Part shown: piece after piece, positions 1-9,549 of the stretch
Layout of the letters: every line of letters begins with the position of its first letter
Numbering within the stretch: position 1 is the stretch's first letter
Source: Flavobacterium johnsoniae UW101
Lineage (GTDB): Bacteria > Bacteroidota > Bacteroidia > Flavobacteriales > Flavobacteriaceae
DNA: 64,000 nucleotides
Reading direction: 5' to 3'
NCBI RefSeq assembly: GCF_000016645.1
Contig: NC_009441.1
Location: forward strand, 4,898,001-4,962,000
Translations under genes and position numbers: made by a program
The notes under the pieces: generated by a model
Told to the model about the DNA's origin: nothing
Databases searched by the model: none
Seen by the model: the letters and a program-made list of their open reading frames with translations, nothing else

Positions 1-1
1 T

Positions 2-2794
2 TTCTCGGTATTCACGAACGGCGCGATATACTTGATTATCTGTTTCTTTTCCGGTTTTTAGTTTTCTGGCGTGCTGTCTCGGTGCTAAATTTACGCCTCC
101 TTGCGGAGCGTATGCTGAACCATCTTCTTTGTAATACCAATAACGAATGTCAATTAAATCAACTGTTTTTACTCTTTTAGCATCATTTAAAATAGCATCC
201 TGAACGTCTTTTGTAGCACTTAAACCAATTAATCCTTTTTTACCTGTTTCGTCTTTCCATTTTTGGGCTTGGTCTAACCAGAATTCCATAAAATGTAACG
301 GACCTGTATACTCGGCACTTGTCAATTGAATTACGTTGCTGTTTTCCTGAAAATTTTCAAATGATTTTCTGATGAAACCTTCGTGTAATTTTCTTCTTTG
401 AGCATTCGTAATATCGTAAAACTGCTCCGCCATAAAAATACGTTTGTCTCCTGCGTAGGGCGGTGGCTCAGGAAATCCTGTACTGTTGATATTATTTGCT
501 GAACGCCAAGGCGAACTTGCCCAATGCGCTCCAGCCTCTAAAATATTGTGCTGAAAATATTGCTGATTGATTAACATTTGTCCGTTTGGTTCTGCCAGCG
601 TTGCAAACTGCGCTAAACGGCTCCAGTACCAATCGTTGAATTTTGTTAAATCGTATTTACTTAAATGATCCCAAGCTAGATCTTGCCCGCTTCTTGCGAA
701 AGGCTGTTCGTAAAACGGAGGCCAAACATCATCATCAATTCGGCGTACACGTTCATGATCGTCCATTCTTCTGTCGTACCACAAACCGTAATTGTGTTCT
801 AAGGCAACGATATTATTTTTAGTTAGATTATCTACAGTTTCCTGAACTTTGTCTGTCAATCCGTTTCCTGTTCTTCCTGGAACAAAACGAGTGATATGCG
901 GTGTTGATTTGTTTACGAAATCATCGGTTAAATCACCCCTCCACCAAGCAACATTGGTTTGTTTTCCTGCAATTACTTTTCCTTCAAAAGTTAACCAGCC
1001 ATTTTCTGTAGTTACTTTAGAAGTTGATTTTTCTGTTTTATTTGATGCAACTTTTAAATCGTTTGCATTTTTTAAACCTTTACTGTCTGTATTAATCGGA
1101 TTTCCTTTTGAAGCTTCTGCAATCAATTCTTGTAAACTTTTTGCCGTTGTAGCAGCGTTTTTAGTCAATTCTGCAGCAACTTCTATACTCGGGCTTGAAG
1201 AAGCTTCTGAACCTAAATCGTAGATAAAAGGCTGAACTGGAAGTTTTCCTAATCTAGCTTCTAGTTGTGTGTAGAATAAACTTCTTGGACTGATATGTTC
1301 GTTTACGTTTTTCCAATGTCCGTTTCCTCCAAATTGTCCCCAAACTCCAAAAGCCCAGTTTTGTGCTGTTGGCGGACTGTAACATTCTACTTTTGATGCC
1401 GATGATTCCCAGATTACAGAATTGGCTGCTGTCCATCCAGCGCCTCTTCCACCTTGTTCTCTGTTATTATAGCTTAATGCTTTTCCGTCGATATTGGCAA
1501 TGTCAAATAAAACTCCAGTTGCCCAGCTTCCAATTGCACCGCTGTTTTCGAATGGCAAATGTGATTCACATTGCACGAACACATTTGGTCCAGTTGTTCC
1601 AAATCCGCCAACGGCAAAATCATGATATCCAAATTCTGAATAACAACGCTGAAATAAAGTCTGCTGACCTTCAGTATAAAAAGTGTGTCTTCTGAATGAT
1701 GCGATTTCTGAAATTGGTTCTGTAGCAATACAATCTTCAACTGTAATTTGCTGACTTGTTTTTAAAATCGTAACAGCTCCGCCTGCAAAGTGTTTAAAAT
1801 TAACTTGTTTAACCCAAGCATTTCTGGTGTTTTCAATGCTGATAGCCTGCCATCTATGTTCTTCGTCTTTTAAGTTTGAAGGATTGTAAGTTGATTTTAT
1901 TAATATGTTTTCAATTCCGGAATTTTCAATTCTTCCCTGCCAAGAATAAACGGTTACTTTTGAAGTTCCGAAAACGTCATCCAAAGACATTGTGATTGGA
2001 GCGTTTACCGTTACTTCGTTTCCGTTGATTTTGGTTACGACACGATTCCAAGTTGTCGTCCAATCACCCTTTTTCCAGCCAATCCAAGAGGTTTCTCCGC
2101 CGAAATCCTGCATGTTTACTTCTTTAATGAAATTATCCGTTAAAGGTTTGCTGATTTCGATTTCGTCGCCAACTTTTAATTTTGATGTATTTTTTAATTG
2201 GATTTTCTGCGTTCCAAGTGGCGTATAAGCGTTTGCGAATTCAAATGAATCTTTATACACTTTATCGTTTACGCCTAAAATTCTAATTAAAGCTTCTCTT
2301 TCTAAACCTGTTCCTAAAAGTACGGTTCCGTTTTCCGAATTGCCACTTCCTCTTAAAACAACTCCCGATTTTCTAATGTATAATGTTCCACTAATTTTGA
2401 AAGTTCCTTTGTCTAACAAAACTGCTCCACGAAACCCTGATTTATCTGGTTTAAGAGAACTTACATAATCAATTGCATTTTGGATTTTCTGCGTTGCGTC
2501 TTCTTCTTGTTTCGAAACAAAAATTTTGTTGTCTAGATTTGGAAGGGCAACTTCTGAGTTTTTGTATCCTACAAAAGAAAAATCAGGGATTTGATTTCCT
2601 TGACTATCGGTTGTGAAAGAAAGTTTTCCTTCTTTGGTTTTTATGATATCTGGGAAATTGTTTTGGGCTGTGATGTTTCCAGATGTAAACATAGCAAAAC
2701 ACATTATCACTAATGTGTTTTTGAAGGAAGGGATTATATTTTGTTTAATGAAATTCACTTTAAGTATATTTTTCAATTTTCTAAAGTTAAGCAT
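2..2794 (-). CDS. Secreted beta-helix protein with a C-terminal DUF6298-like domain (partial, C-terminus off the window)
   Basis: The reading frame is open from an ATG at 2794 to the left edge: 931 codons with no stop, so the C-terminus is missing. Residues 1-44 look like a Sec signal (hydrophobic stretch about 26-40, cleavage near ITAQ|NN), possibly from the internal Met at residue 31. Residues about 50-450 show the repeating short-strand pattern of a right-handed beta-helix, as in pectate-lyase-like and GH28-like folds. From about residue 680 comes a second domain rich in Trp and His (DDHERVRRIDDDVWPPFYEQ, later LTSAEYTGPLHFMEFWLDQ) that I match from memory to DUF6298, probably a TIM-barrel-like module. 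It is last in the susC-led block and follows a pectate lyase gene by about 150 bp. A role in cutting pectin side chains is inferred from context only; no catalytic residue is proven. Confidence 0.75.
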   Translation of the reverse strand, partial: MLNFRKLKNILKVNFIKQNIIPSFKNTLVIMCFAMFTSGNITAQNNFPDIIKTKEGKLSFTTDSQGNQIPDFSFVGYKNSEVALPNLDNKIFVSKQEEDATQKIQNAIDYVSSLKPDKSGFRGAVLLDKGTFKISGTLYIRKSGVVLRGSGNSENGTVLLGTGLEREALIRILGVNDKVYKDSFEFANAYTPLGTQKIQLKNTSKLKVGDEIEISKPLTDNFIKEVNMQDFGGETSWIGWKKGDWTTTWNRVVTKINGNEVTVNAPITMSLDDVFGTSKVTVYSWQGRIENSGIENILIKSTYNPSNLKDEEHRWQAISIENTRNAWVKQVNFKHFAGGAVTILKTSQQITVEDCIATEPISEIASFRRHTFYTEGQQTLFQRCYSEFGYHDFAVGGFGTTGPNVFVQCESHLPFENSGAIGSWATGVLFDIANIDGKALSYNNREQGGRGAGWTAANSVIWESSASKVECYSPPTAQNWAFGVWGQFGGNGHWKNVNEHISPRSLFYTQLEARLGKLPVQPFIYDLGSEASSSPSIEVAAELTKNAATTAKSLQELIAEASKGNPINTDSKGLKNANDLKVASNKTEKSTSKVTTENGWLTFEGKVIAGKQTNVAWWRGDLTDDFVNKSTPHITRFVPGRTGNGLTDKVQETVDNLTKNNIVALEHNYGLWYDRRMDDHERVRRIDDDVWPPFYEQPFARSGQDLAWDHLSKYDLTKFNDWYWSRLAQFATLAEPNGQMLINQQYFQHNILEAGAHWASSPWRSANNINSTGFPEPPPYAGDKRIFMAEQFYDITNAQRRKLHEGFIRKSFENFQENSNVIQLTSAEYTGPLHFMEFWLDQAQKWKDETGKKGLIGLSATKDVQDAILNDAKRVKTVDLIDIRYWYYKEDGSAYAPQGGVNLAPRQHARKLKTGKETDNQVYRAVREYRE

Positions 2795-2803
2795 TTCCAC
2801 AAT

Positions 2804-2922
2804 TTTGTCATTTCGACGAAGGAAACTCGAGCGATAGCGAACAGGCGAAGCAAATCTCACGCGGGATTTACGTACTGTTGTGGAGTTTCTAGTGTGATTC
2901 CTCCTTCGTCGGAATGACAAAC
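2804..2922. repeat. Dispersed palindromic repeat family B, copy 1
   Basis: An imperfect inverted repeat of about 120 bp. The left arm is close to GTCATTTCGACGAAGGA and the right arm to TCCTTCGTCGGAATGAC, with a less conserved centre. It starts 10 bp upstream of the beta-helix gene start. Seven more copies lie elsewhere in the window. Confidence 0.85.
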
Positions 2923-2946
2923 TTTGGGTATATGCTTTATGTTGAA

Positions 2947-4653
2947 TTATTGTAATAAAGACTTTAATTTCGCTAAAGTATCCGTATTATTTTCCGTTTT
3001 CGTCCAATCAACTTTACTGTTTGGATCGATTCCGTTAAAATATTTCTCGATGTTGGTATAACCGTCTCCGTTTGCATCTTTATTAGCATCTGAAGCATCA
3101 TTTGGATTTAAGCCATATTTTTTCTCCCAAGCATCTGGAATTCCGTCATTATCTGAGTCTTTATATGCTTTTCCTTTGTAAGTTGGATATCCGCCAACTT
3201 GGTCTGGATGCGTTATAATTCCTTTTTTATATGAATCGGCTGGTAATCTTCTTTTGATATATTCTTTTCCAATTGAATTTTCTAAACCGTCTTTAACTTC
3301 AATTTTTCCAGTTTTAACCTGCTTGATAATTCTTTCGTCAACAGCATCTCTTTTCGGAATTGTTGCTCCAACATTCGTCAAAACAAAATCATAAGCTTCT
3401 TCTGCCGACATGATATTGAATTTTGGCATTGAAAAAGGTTTTGGCTGTTTAATTGCTGCTAAAAATTCTTTTGTTTCCGCTTCTGGAAGGTTTTCCAATT
3501 GTACTCCTCCATTCCAGTTGTCTGCCGTTACTTCAGGAGAACCTACAATAAAGTTTCCTGAAACGTAAGCTCTTCCGTATTGCTTTGGTTCAATATAACC
3601 AGATTCTGGTTTTACAATTCGATACGAAATAGGCTCGTTTTGAGGCGTTATTGGTCCTGGTTTGAAATAATTGTTGATGATATTTAACATCGAACGATAA
3701 TCACCTCCGTCAAGTGTACGATTCCACCAATTGAATACTACGTTATTCACAAAATTAAAGTCGCCATACATTCCGATAGAAGCATTTCTAGAAATGTTGT
3801 CTGCCCATAAGTTGCGCATAAAAGTACTATTTAATCCGCCGATTGTACTTCCGAAAGCGTGATTATACGTATCTAAACCTTCTGCTGAAATAGTGTTCTG
3901 AATCGTGATATTACAAGCAGGCAATTTCTCTAATTTCGACTTAGCGTTTGGTGCAAATTGATGTCTGTATAAAGAAATATTTTCATCTAATCCCCAACTT
4001 ACAGAACAGTGGTCAATTATAGTATTTCCGATTACATTTCCTCCCAGCGCATCATCTCTTCTTGTAACTTCTGTTGCACCACGTCTAAAACGCATGTGTC
4101 TGATTATAACATCGTGTGTATCAATTTCTAAAGTTTCTCCTGCAATACAAATTCCGTCGCCTGGAGCAGTTTGTCCAGCAATTGTCACGTAAGGTGCACG
4201 CATGCTGATTCTGCTTTTTAAATGGATAATTCCCGAAACATTAAAAACGATTGTTCTTGCTCCAACAGCTTCACAAGCTTCGCGAAAAGTTCCTTTTCCA
4301 CTATCTTCTAAACTCGTCACTACGAATATTTTCCCTCCACGTCCACCTTGCGTGTAGGCTCCGCCTCCTTCAGCACCTGGAAAAGCAGGAATATCTGCTT
4401 GAACAAAATCTTTTGGATACGAAGCCCAAGGTAAATAAGGTTTTCCTTGTTTTGCTTCTTCTTTGATAATCTGAACATTAGCATTCCAAATTTCGCTCAG
4501 CCTTTTTTCTTCATCAGCCAAAATAGCATCTGCTTTTTCCTGAACAGGTTTTGGAATTACAGGATATTGGGCATATGCCGATGAAACAAGAGAACAAAAT
4601 GACAACGCCATAAATGTTCTTTTTAAAGTATGGTTTGGAAAAATCTTTTGCAT
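2947..4653 (-). CDS. Secreted pectate lyase, polysaccharide lyase family 1, with calcium-binding tail
   Basis: 568 aa with a Sec signal (residues 1-28, cleavage AYA|QY). After a charged linker (about 30-85) comes a PL1 beta-helix: FPGAEGGG at 91-98, GGRGGK at 103-108, AGQTAPGDG at 159-167, RRDDALGG at 198-205 and the IIDHCSVSWGLDE calcium-site region at 212-224. A later NISRNASIG segment resembles the region carrying the catalytic Arg. The C-terminus has a thrombospondin type 3/dockerin-like calcium motif (DSDNDGIPD, then DANGDGYTNIEKY). Known family activity is beta-elimination of polygalacturonate. It is a close paralogue of the lyase at 5714-7426, and the two flank a DUF3826 gene, suggesting tandem duplication within the operon. 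No type IX secretion tail is visible, so a periplasmic or surface location is open. Confidence 0.93.
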   Translation of the reverse strand: MQKIFPNHTLKRTFMALSFCSLVSSAYAQYPVIPKPVQEKADAILADEEKRLSEIWNANVQIIKEEAKQGKPYLPWASYPKDFVQADIPAFPGAEGGGAYTQGGRGGKIFVVTSLEDSGKGTFREACEAVGARTIVFNVSGIIHLKSRISMRAPYVTIAGQTAPGDGICIAGETLEIDTHDVIIRHMRFRRGATEVTRRDDALGGNVIGNTIIDHCSVSWGLDENISLYRHQFAPNAKSKLEKLPACNITIQNTISAEGLDTYNHAFGSTIGGLNSTFMRNLWADNISRNASIGMYGDFNFVNNVVFNWWNRTLDGGDYRSMLNIINNYFKPGPITPQNEPISYRIVKPESGYIEPKQYGRAYVSGNFIVGSPEVTADNWNGGVQLENLPEAETKEFLAAIKQPKPFSMPKFNIMSAEEAYDFVLTNVGATIPKRDAVDERIIKQVKTGKIEVKDGLENSIGKEYIKRRLPADSYKKGIITHPDQVGGYPTYKGKAYKDSDNDGIPDAWEKKYGLNPNDASDANKDANGDGYTNIEKYFNGIDPNSKVDWTKTENNTDTLAKLKSLLQ

Positions 4654-4861
4654 TTTTTAGTTCTTAGTGATTAGTGACTAGTCCTTAGTTTTCTTTAGAG
4701 ATTAGCTCTTAGTAATTAGTGATTAGCTTTTGTATTGATTGTTAATCCATTAGTTCTTAGCAATTAGCGTTCTCATATTATTTTAATTCTTAAATAACTA
4801 AATCTCTAGGCACTAGCTACTAAGGACTAATCACTAATTACTAATTACTAGGCACTAAGTA
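4654..4861. repeat. Low-complexity palindromic spacer built from TTAGT/ACTAA words
   Basis: The 208-bp gap is made of repeated words such as TTAGTGATTAGTGACTAGT on the left and ACTAATCACTAATTACTA on the right, which are rough reverse complements, so the whole spacer could fold into one long imperfect hairpin. No coding potential is seen. A shorter relative lies at 33893-33941. Confidence 0.7.
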
Positions 4862-5530
4862 CTAATTCTTAGCTTTTTCTCTCTCTTCAATACGTTCGTG
4901 CCAGTCTTTACTTTCTTTATTTAAATCGTAACCTTGTTTTGATAAATAGTTATTGATTCTTCCTTTGTATTTACCAAACCAGCCGTGTTTTTCTTTAGAA
5001 GAACCTGCGTCCATTGCATGTTCTCTCGCTTCAACTAAAGCTTTGTAGATATAATCTTTTTGTTCTGCCGTTAAGTTTGGAAGCATATCGTTGTAACCTG
5101 CCACTGTGATAGGAAGAACTCCATAAGTCATTCCGTCTTTCACTTCAGTGATTTTATCTTCAGACAATTCTTTGCTTAATTTTTTGATATAAGATTTATG
5201 CAGTTTTGCAATTGATTCGTCTGCCTTTGCTTTCAGTTTATCAATTTTTTCGTTTTGCTTTTCTTTAGCTAAAGAAGTATCTTCTTTTACTTTTTTGATT
5301 TCAGCATCTCTTCCATCTTGGATTTCAGTTAAATCTCTGAATTGCTGCGCTATTATATTTGAAACTGCTTTTTCTTTTGCTTCGTTTTTCAAATCTAATT
5401 TGGTAACGATTTTCCCAGCTCTTTCGTTGGTAATCTTTACATATTCAGGATCTAAATGCTGCTGCGCATTTAAAGTTGAAAATGCAAAAACAAGCGATAA
5501 TAAACCAGCATTTATTTTATTTAGTGCCAT
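4862..5530 (-). CDS. Secreted DUF3826 protein
   Basis: 222 aa with an N-terminal signal (residues 1-22, cleavage LNA|QQ). The mature protein is highly charged and mostly helical, with a Lys/Glu-rich segment (about 75-120) likely to form a coiled coil, followed by the conserved-looking GVLPITVAGYNDMLPNLT and KHGWFGKYKGRINNYLSKQG blocks. I recognise it as DUF3826, a family repeatedly found beside pectate lyases in Bacteroidetes utilisation loci; its function is unknown to me. Here it is sandwiched between two paralogous PL1 genes, which suggests a partner or accessory role in pectate breakdown, but that is inference from position. No catalytic motif is evident. Confidence 0.85.
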   Translation of the reverse strand: MALNKINAGLLSLVFAFSTLNAQQHLDPEYVKITNERAGKIVTKLDLKNEAKEKAVSNIIAQQFRDLTEIQDGRDAEIKKVKEDTSLAKEKQNEKIDKLKAKADESIAKLHKSYIKKLSKELSEDKITEVKDGMTYGVLPITVAGYNDMLPNLTAEQKDYIYKALVEAREHAMDAGSSKEKHGWFGKYKGRINNYLSKQGYDLNKESKDWHERIEEREKAKN

Positions 5531-5556
5531 GATTTTTTCCTTTTTAGTATAATTAT

Positions 5557-5695
5557 TTTAAACACATAGAAACATAGTTTTTCGTAACGTTTAAAGGCGT
5601 TTCACTTGTATTAACAAACATAGCTATGTGTTAGAAACATGTTTCTTTTTTATATTCTTTTGCACATACAAAAACCTATGTTTCTATATGTTAAA
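5557..5695. repeat. Dispersed palindromic repeat family A, copy 1
   Basis: A 139-bp element bounded by near-perfect terminal inverted repeats (AACACATAGAAACATAG on the left, its approximate complement at 5676-5693 on the right). Inside are the conserved word AAAGGCGTTTCACTTG and a central CATAGCTATG palindrome. It lies just upstream of the DUF3826 gene. Confidence 0.85.
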
Positions 5696-5713
5696 TAATT
5701 ATTTCTATTTTTC

Positions 5714-7426
5714 TTATTTTAAATCTAATAAAGGTCTAACTAATGTTTCTTTGTTATTAGCCAAATCTTTCCAGTCAACTTTTATTGCAGGATTTACACC
5801 GTTGATGTAATCTTCAATATTTGTATATCCATCTCCATTTAAATCTCCTTGCGCATCAGATGGATCGTTCGGATTTAAACCATATTTTTTCTCCCATGCA
5901 TCTGGCATTCCGTCTTTATCTGTATCTACATAAGGTTTTCCTTTGTATTGTGGATATCCTCCAACTTGCGAAATATCGGTAATGATACCTTTTTTATACG
6001 AATCCATCGGTAAACGTCTGTGTTCGAATTGGTAGAATTCTTTTTTCTCTAATCCTTTTGCGTATTCCGGAACTCCAGTTTTTACAGTTCTAACGATTCT
6101 TTCGTCTACTTTATCTCTAATTGGAAGCGTTGCTCCAACATTTTTCAATACAAACTCATATGCTTCGTCTGCTTTCATGAATGGACGGAACCATGGCATT
6201 GGGAAAGGTTTGTCAGTTTTCATTTTAGCAAAATACTCTTTTGCTTCATCATACGTCATCAATTCCCCTTTTTTATTCTCTAGCTGAATTCCACCATCCC
6301 AGTTGTCTTTAGTCACTTTTTCGTTTCCATCAATAATATTTCCGTTTACGTAAGCTCTTCCGAAAACCACATATGGCAATTTACTTCTTCCCGATTCTGG
6401 TTTTAAAATTCTATAACTGATTGGCTGAGTCAAATCGGTTACTGGACCTGGTTTGTAGAAGTTGTTGATGATATTGTAGTTTGCCGTATAATCTCCACCA
6501 TCTGTAGATCTGTTGTACCAGTTGAAAACTACATTATTTACAAAGTTGAAAATTCCGTTCCAACCAATAGAAGGGTTTCTTCCTGCATTGTTTGCCCACA
6601 TATTTCTCATGAAAGAACAGTTTTCTCCACCTAAAGTACTTCCGAAAGCGTGATTGTAAGTATCCAAAGCTTCTCCAAATAAACTGTTTTGGATGGTAAT
6701 ATTTACCGTTCCTACTTTAATGTCTGGATAACCTGGTCCTGGATTATACATATGTCTATAAATTGACATGTTTTCGTCTAATCCCCAAGTTGCAGAAACG
6801 TGATCAATCATGATATTTCCAACAGGATTTCCTCCGATTGCATCATCACGACGTCCTACGAAAGTTTCTCCACGACGGAAACGCACGTGTCTGATAATTA
6901 CGTCATGCGTATCAATCCAAGTTGATTCTCCAGCAATGCAAATACCATCGCCAGGAGCAGTTTGTCCTGCAATTGTAATGTAAGGCGCACGAATAATCAA
7001 CGGACTTTTTAATCTGATAATTCCGGCAACATTAAACACTATTATTCTCGCTCCTCCTTGTTCGCAAGCTTCACGTAAAGTTCCTGGTCCACGGTCTTCT
7101 AGACTTGTTACTGTGTAAACTTTTCCACCACGTCCTCCAAAAGTGTACATTCCACCACCTTCAGCACCTGGGAAAGCAGGAATTTCTGCCTGAGGTAAAT
7201 CAGTAGGTCTTGCAGCCCACGGAATATAAGGTTTTCCATGTTTTGCTTCTTCTTCAATAACTACTAAAGCTTTTGTCCATGCTTCATCAGAAAGTCTTTG
7301 AGCTTCTTCTTTGATAGCTTTTTCCTGAGCCTGAACTTCTGGACTTATCTTCGGATATTGAGCAAAACATTTTGCACTTCCTAAAAAAAGCAGAGATGAT
7401 GCGATAAATAATGCGGAATTTTTCAT
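5714..7426 (-). CDS. Secreted pectate lyase, polysaccharide lyase family 1 (paralogue)
   Basis: 570 aa with a Sec signal (residues 1-22, cleavage CFA|QY). The organisation is the same as the neighbouring lyase at 2947: charged linker, then PL1 core with FPGAEGGGMYTFGGRGGK, AGQTAPGDGICIAGE, RRDDAIGG, MIDHVSATWGLDE and the NAGRNPSIG segment expected to carry the catalytic Arg, then a calcium-binding tail (DTDKDGMPD, DLNGDGYTNIEDY). The two proteins align along their full length, so they are recent duplicates, with differences mainly around the substrate-groove loops. It is encoded directly downstream of susD, the usual place for a surface endo-acting enzyme, so it may supply the oligosaccharides imported by the SusC/SusD pair. 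Activity on polygalacturonate is inferred from the family. Confidence 0.93.
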   Translation of the reverse strand: MKNSALFIASSLLFLGSAKCFAQYPKISPEVQAQEKAIKEEAQRLSDEAWTKALVVIEEEAKHGKPYIPWAARPTDLPQAEIPAFPGAEGGGMYTFGGRGGKVYTVTSLEDRGPGTLREACEQGGARIIVFNVAGIIRLKSPLIIRAPYITIAGQTAPGDGICIAGESTWIDTHDVIIRHVRFRRGETFVGRRDDAIGGNPVGNIMIDHVSATWGLDENMSIYRHMYNPGPGYPDIKVGTVNITIQNSLFGEALDTYNHAFGSTLGGENCSFMRNMWANNAGRNPSIGWNGIFNFVNNVVFNWYNRSTDGGDYTANYNIINNFYKPGPVTDLTQPISYRILKPESGRSKLPYVVFGRAYVNGNIIDGNEKVTKDNWDGGIQLENKKGELMTYDEAKEYFAKMKTDKPFPMPWFRPFMKADEAYEFVLKNVGATLPIRDKVDERIVRTVKTGVPEYAKGLEKKEFYQFEHRRLPMDSYKKGIITDISQVGGYPQYKGKPYVDTDKDGMPDAWEKKYGLNPNDPSDAQGDLNGDGYTNIEDYINGVNPAIKVDWKDLANNKETLVRPLLDLK

Positions 7427-7530
7427 GTTAATTTCTAGTTGTGGTAATTCTTTTTAAACAAATCACCTGTATCTTTTGACGAATACAGGTGAAAAGTTCT
7501 ATATAATTCTTTTTTGATATAAAATAAAGT

Positions 7531-9531
7531 TTATTCTTGGTAATCGTAAGTTCCAGAAGCACCATTTGCATCTTTCCATCCAACAGTTTGCTTTAACCAT
7601 GGATTTTGTGCTAATACAGCCTGGCTTAATCCCTGAATATAATAGTTCTGTCTAAAGTTGATATTAGTTGCTGTACCACCAATGTTATCCATAGGTGTTG
7701 GAGGTGAACGTAATTCAAAATTAGTAGTATAAAAAGCTGCTAAAGCTGTAATTTGCGCCTGGAAGTTAGCTGCATCCGGATCTACCGATATAGAAGCACG
7801 AGCAGATGTTAAAGGATCAGTATTAACTGCACTATTACCAATTTTGTAATGCAGGTAATTACCAACGCGCTGTGTACCATTAATTGGCTCTAGTCCTAAT
7901 TTTGAACAAGTTCCTGCATCATTACTGTACAACATCCATCTTTGAATATCCCAGAAACGTTTTCCTTCATATGCTAATTCTACTCTACGCTCATATAAAC
8001 ATGCTTCGATTGCTTCGTATTTATTTCCTAAAGTTCCAATACCATAATTGTTTGCTGCAGGAATACCAACACGATTTCTAATTCTGCCTAAATAGGCTAA
8101 TGTGTTATTTGTTTGCCCTAATGCTGCATAACATTCTGCAATGTTTAACAATAACTCAGCGAAACGATAATCTATGATATCAGTACCTGAATATTGAAAG
8201 TTACTCGCATTACCAACTGTAGGACTTGACATTTTACGAACAAAAGCAGGACTTGGAACATCATTACCCATACTAAATCCAAATGTATTTGCAGCTGGAG
8301 TAGACCAGCGATATGCCCATACAGTAGGTTGAGTGGTTGTATTAGCAACACTGTTTGTATATGGCCAGTAACTTCCAGAGAATGCAAAAGTTCTGTAAAA
8401 ACGAGGATCACGATCTTTAAAAAATAAGAATGGATCATATAGATTCGCTGCAGTAGGTCTTTTTCCGTTAGCCATAGGAAATAAATCAATCATTCTTTTT
8501 GGAGCTTTCACACCACTTCCAGCTGCACCTCCCTGACTCGCAAGTCTAATAGATTTTTCCCATGAATTATTTGAATTAAGATTTGTAGTACCGCTTGCTA
8601 ATAAACGAACTGTAATTGCTTCTGGATTGAAGCTATTATCAGAAATATAGAACATCTTTGCCCAGTCACTTGCTGATGCTCCATATAAATTATGTCCTGC
8701 AGCAATTAATTGTGTCTCCGCTTCTAATCCTGCTTTTAACGCAGCATCCCAACGTTCTGGAGATTCCCAGTTTTTATTAAATAAAGGGCTTGCATATGTT
8801 AGTAAAACTCTTGACTTTTGAGCCAAAGCAGCTCCTTTTGTGTAACGTCCGTATTCTGCTGCTCCCCATTCTGCTGCAGTAGGTAATAAACTTGCAGCCA
8901 TATCTAAATCGCTTACAATTTGTGCTACTACTTCAGAAACTTTAGCTCTAGGCAATTGTGTTGCAGGATTGTTATTAGTTGCATTTTCAACTGTAGTTAC
9001 AATTGGAACTCCGCCATAAGTACGCATTAAATCAAAATACTGAATAGCTCTTAAATAATACATCTGTCCTTTTATACGATTACGGAAAACCTGCGACAAA
9101 TTAGCTCCTTTAATATCTATATTTTCCAACATAGAATTACAATCTCTAATTCTATTGTAAGGCTCGTTTTTAACAGCATCTGCTAAAGGTGTTCCATAGT
9201 ATGCAGAAGCATCAGCAGCATTTTCCCAGGTAAAATTAGGGTTGATAAAACTTTTATCGTTTGCATTATTTGATATTCCACCCACTTCTTCAGTATAAGA
9301 AGCCTGAGTTGTAGCAAATGAACCTACTACTGTACCCATTGGAGATTTGTAAGCATCAAAAAAGTCATAGTATACGTTATTTACATACCAGTTTACTCTT
9401 TCTTCACTTTGATAAAATTCATCATCAAAATAATTGTACTGCTTTTTCTCTTCTAAAAAATTATCGCTGCACGAAGCACCTACAATAAGTAAAAGTGCCA
9501 GTGATATATATTTATTAAATTTTGTTTTCAT
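7531..9531 (-). CDS. susD-like: SusD/RagB-family outer-membrane glycan-binding lipoprotein
   Basis: 666 aa. The N-terminus is a lipoprotein signal with the lipobox ending at Cys21 (VGASC), followed by acidic residues expected of a surface lipoprotein. The mid-region is rich in Tyr/Trp and helical repeats typical of the SusD/RagB TPR-like fold (for example YYLRAIQYFDLMRTYGGVPI at about 175-195 and LLNIAECYAALGQ later), and the C-terminus has the family's RQNYYIQGLS-type segment. It lies 18 bp downstream of the SusC gene, the invariant arrangement for this complex. Known role: capture of oligosaccharides on the cell surface and delivery to SusC. The ligand is inferred to be oligogalacturonide or rhamnogalacturonan fragments from the surrounding lyases. 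Confidence 0.96.
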   Translation of the reverse strand: MKTKFNKYISLALLLIVGASCSDNFLEEKKQYNYFDDEFYQSEERVNWYVNNVYYDFFDAYKSPMGTVVGSFATTQASYTEEVGGISNNANDKSFINPNFTWENAADASAYYGTPLADAVKNEPYNRIRDCNSMLENIDIKGANLSQVFRNRIKGQMYYLRAIQYFDLMRTYGGVPIVTTVENATNNNPATQLPRAKVSEVVAQIVSDLDMAASLLPTAAEWGAAEYGRYTKGAALAQKSRVLLTYASPLFNKNWESPERWDAALKAGLEAETQLIAAGHNLYGASASDWAKMFYISDNSFNPEAITVRLLASGTTNLNSNNSWEKSIRLASQGGAAGSGVKAPKRMIDLFPMANGKRPTAANLYDPFLFFKDRDPRFYRTFAFSGSYWPYTNSVANTTTQPTVWAYRWSTPAANTFGFSMGNDVPSPAFVRKMSSPTVGNASNFQYSGTDIIDYRFAELLLNIAECYAALGQTNNTLAYLGRIRNRVGIPAANNYGIGTLGNKYEAIEACLYERRVELAYEGKRFWDIQRWMLYSNDAGTCSKLGLEPINGTQRVGNYLHYKIGNSAVNTDPLTSARASISVDPDAANFQAQITALAAFYTTNFELRSPPTPMDNIGGTATNINFRQNYYIQGLSQAVLAQNPWLKQTVGWKDANGASGTYDYQE

Positions 9532-9549
9532 AATTCTTAAGATTAAATT

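Noticed and set aside
849..2837. Several plus-strand open frames across the first 2.8 kb
   Set aside because: They are shadows of the long minus-strand beta-helix gene, which is open over 931 codons and has a signal peptide and coherent protein patterns; the plus frames show no recognisable domains.
2947..7426. Type IX secretion C-terminal sorting domains on the pectate lyases
   Set aside because: The C-termini end in calcium-binding motifs and short polar tails; no Gly-rich terminal strand and KxxxK-like pattern was visible.
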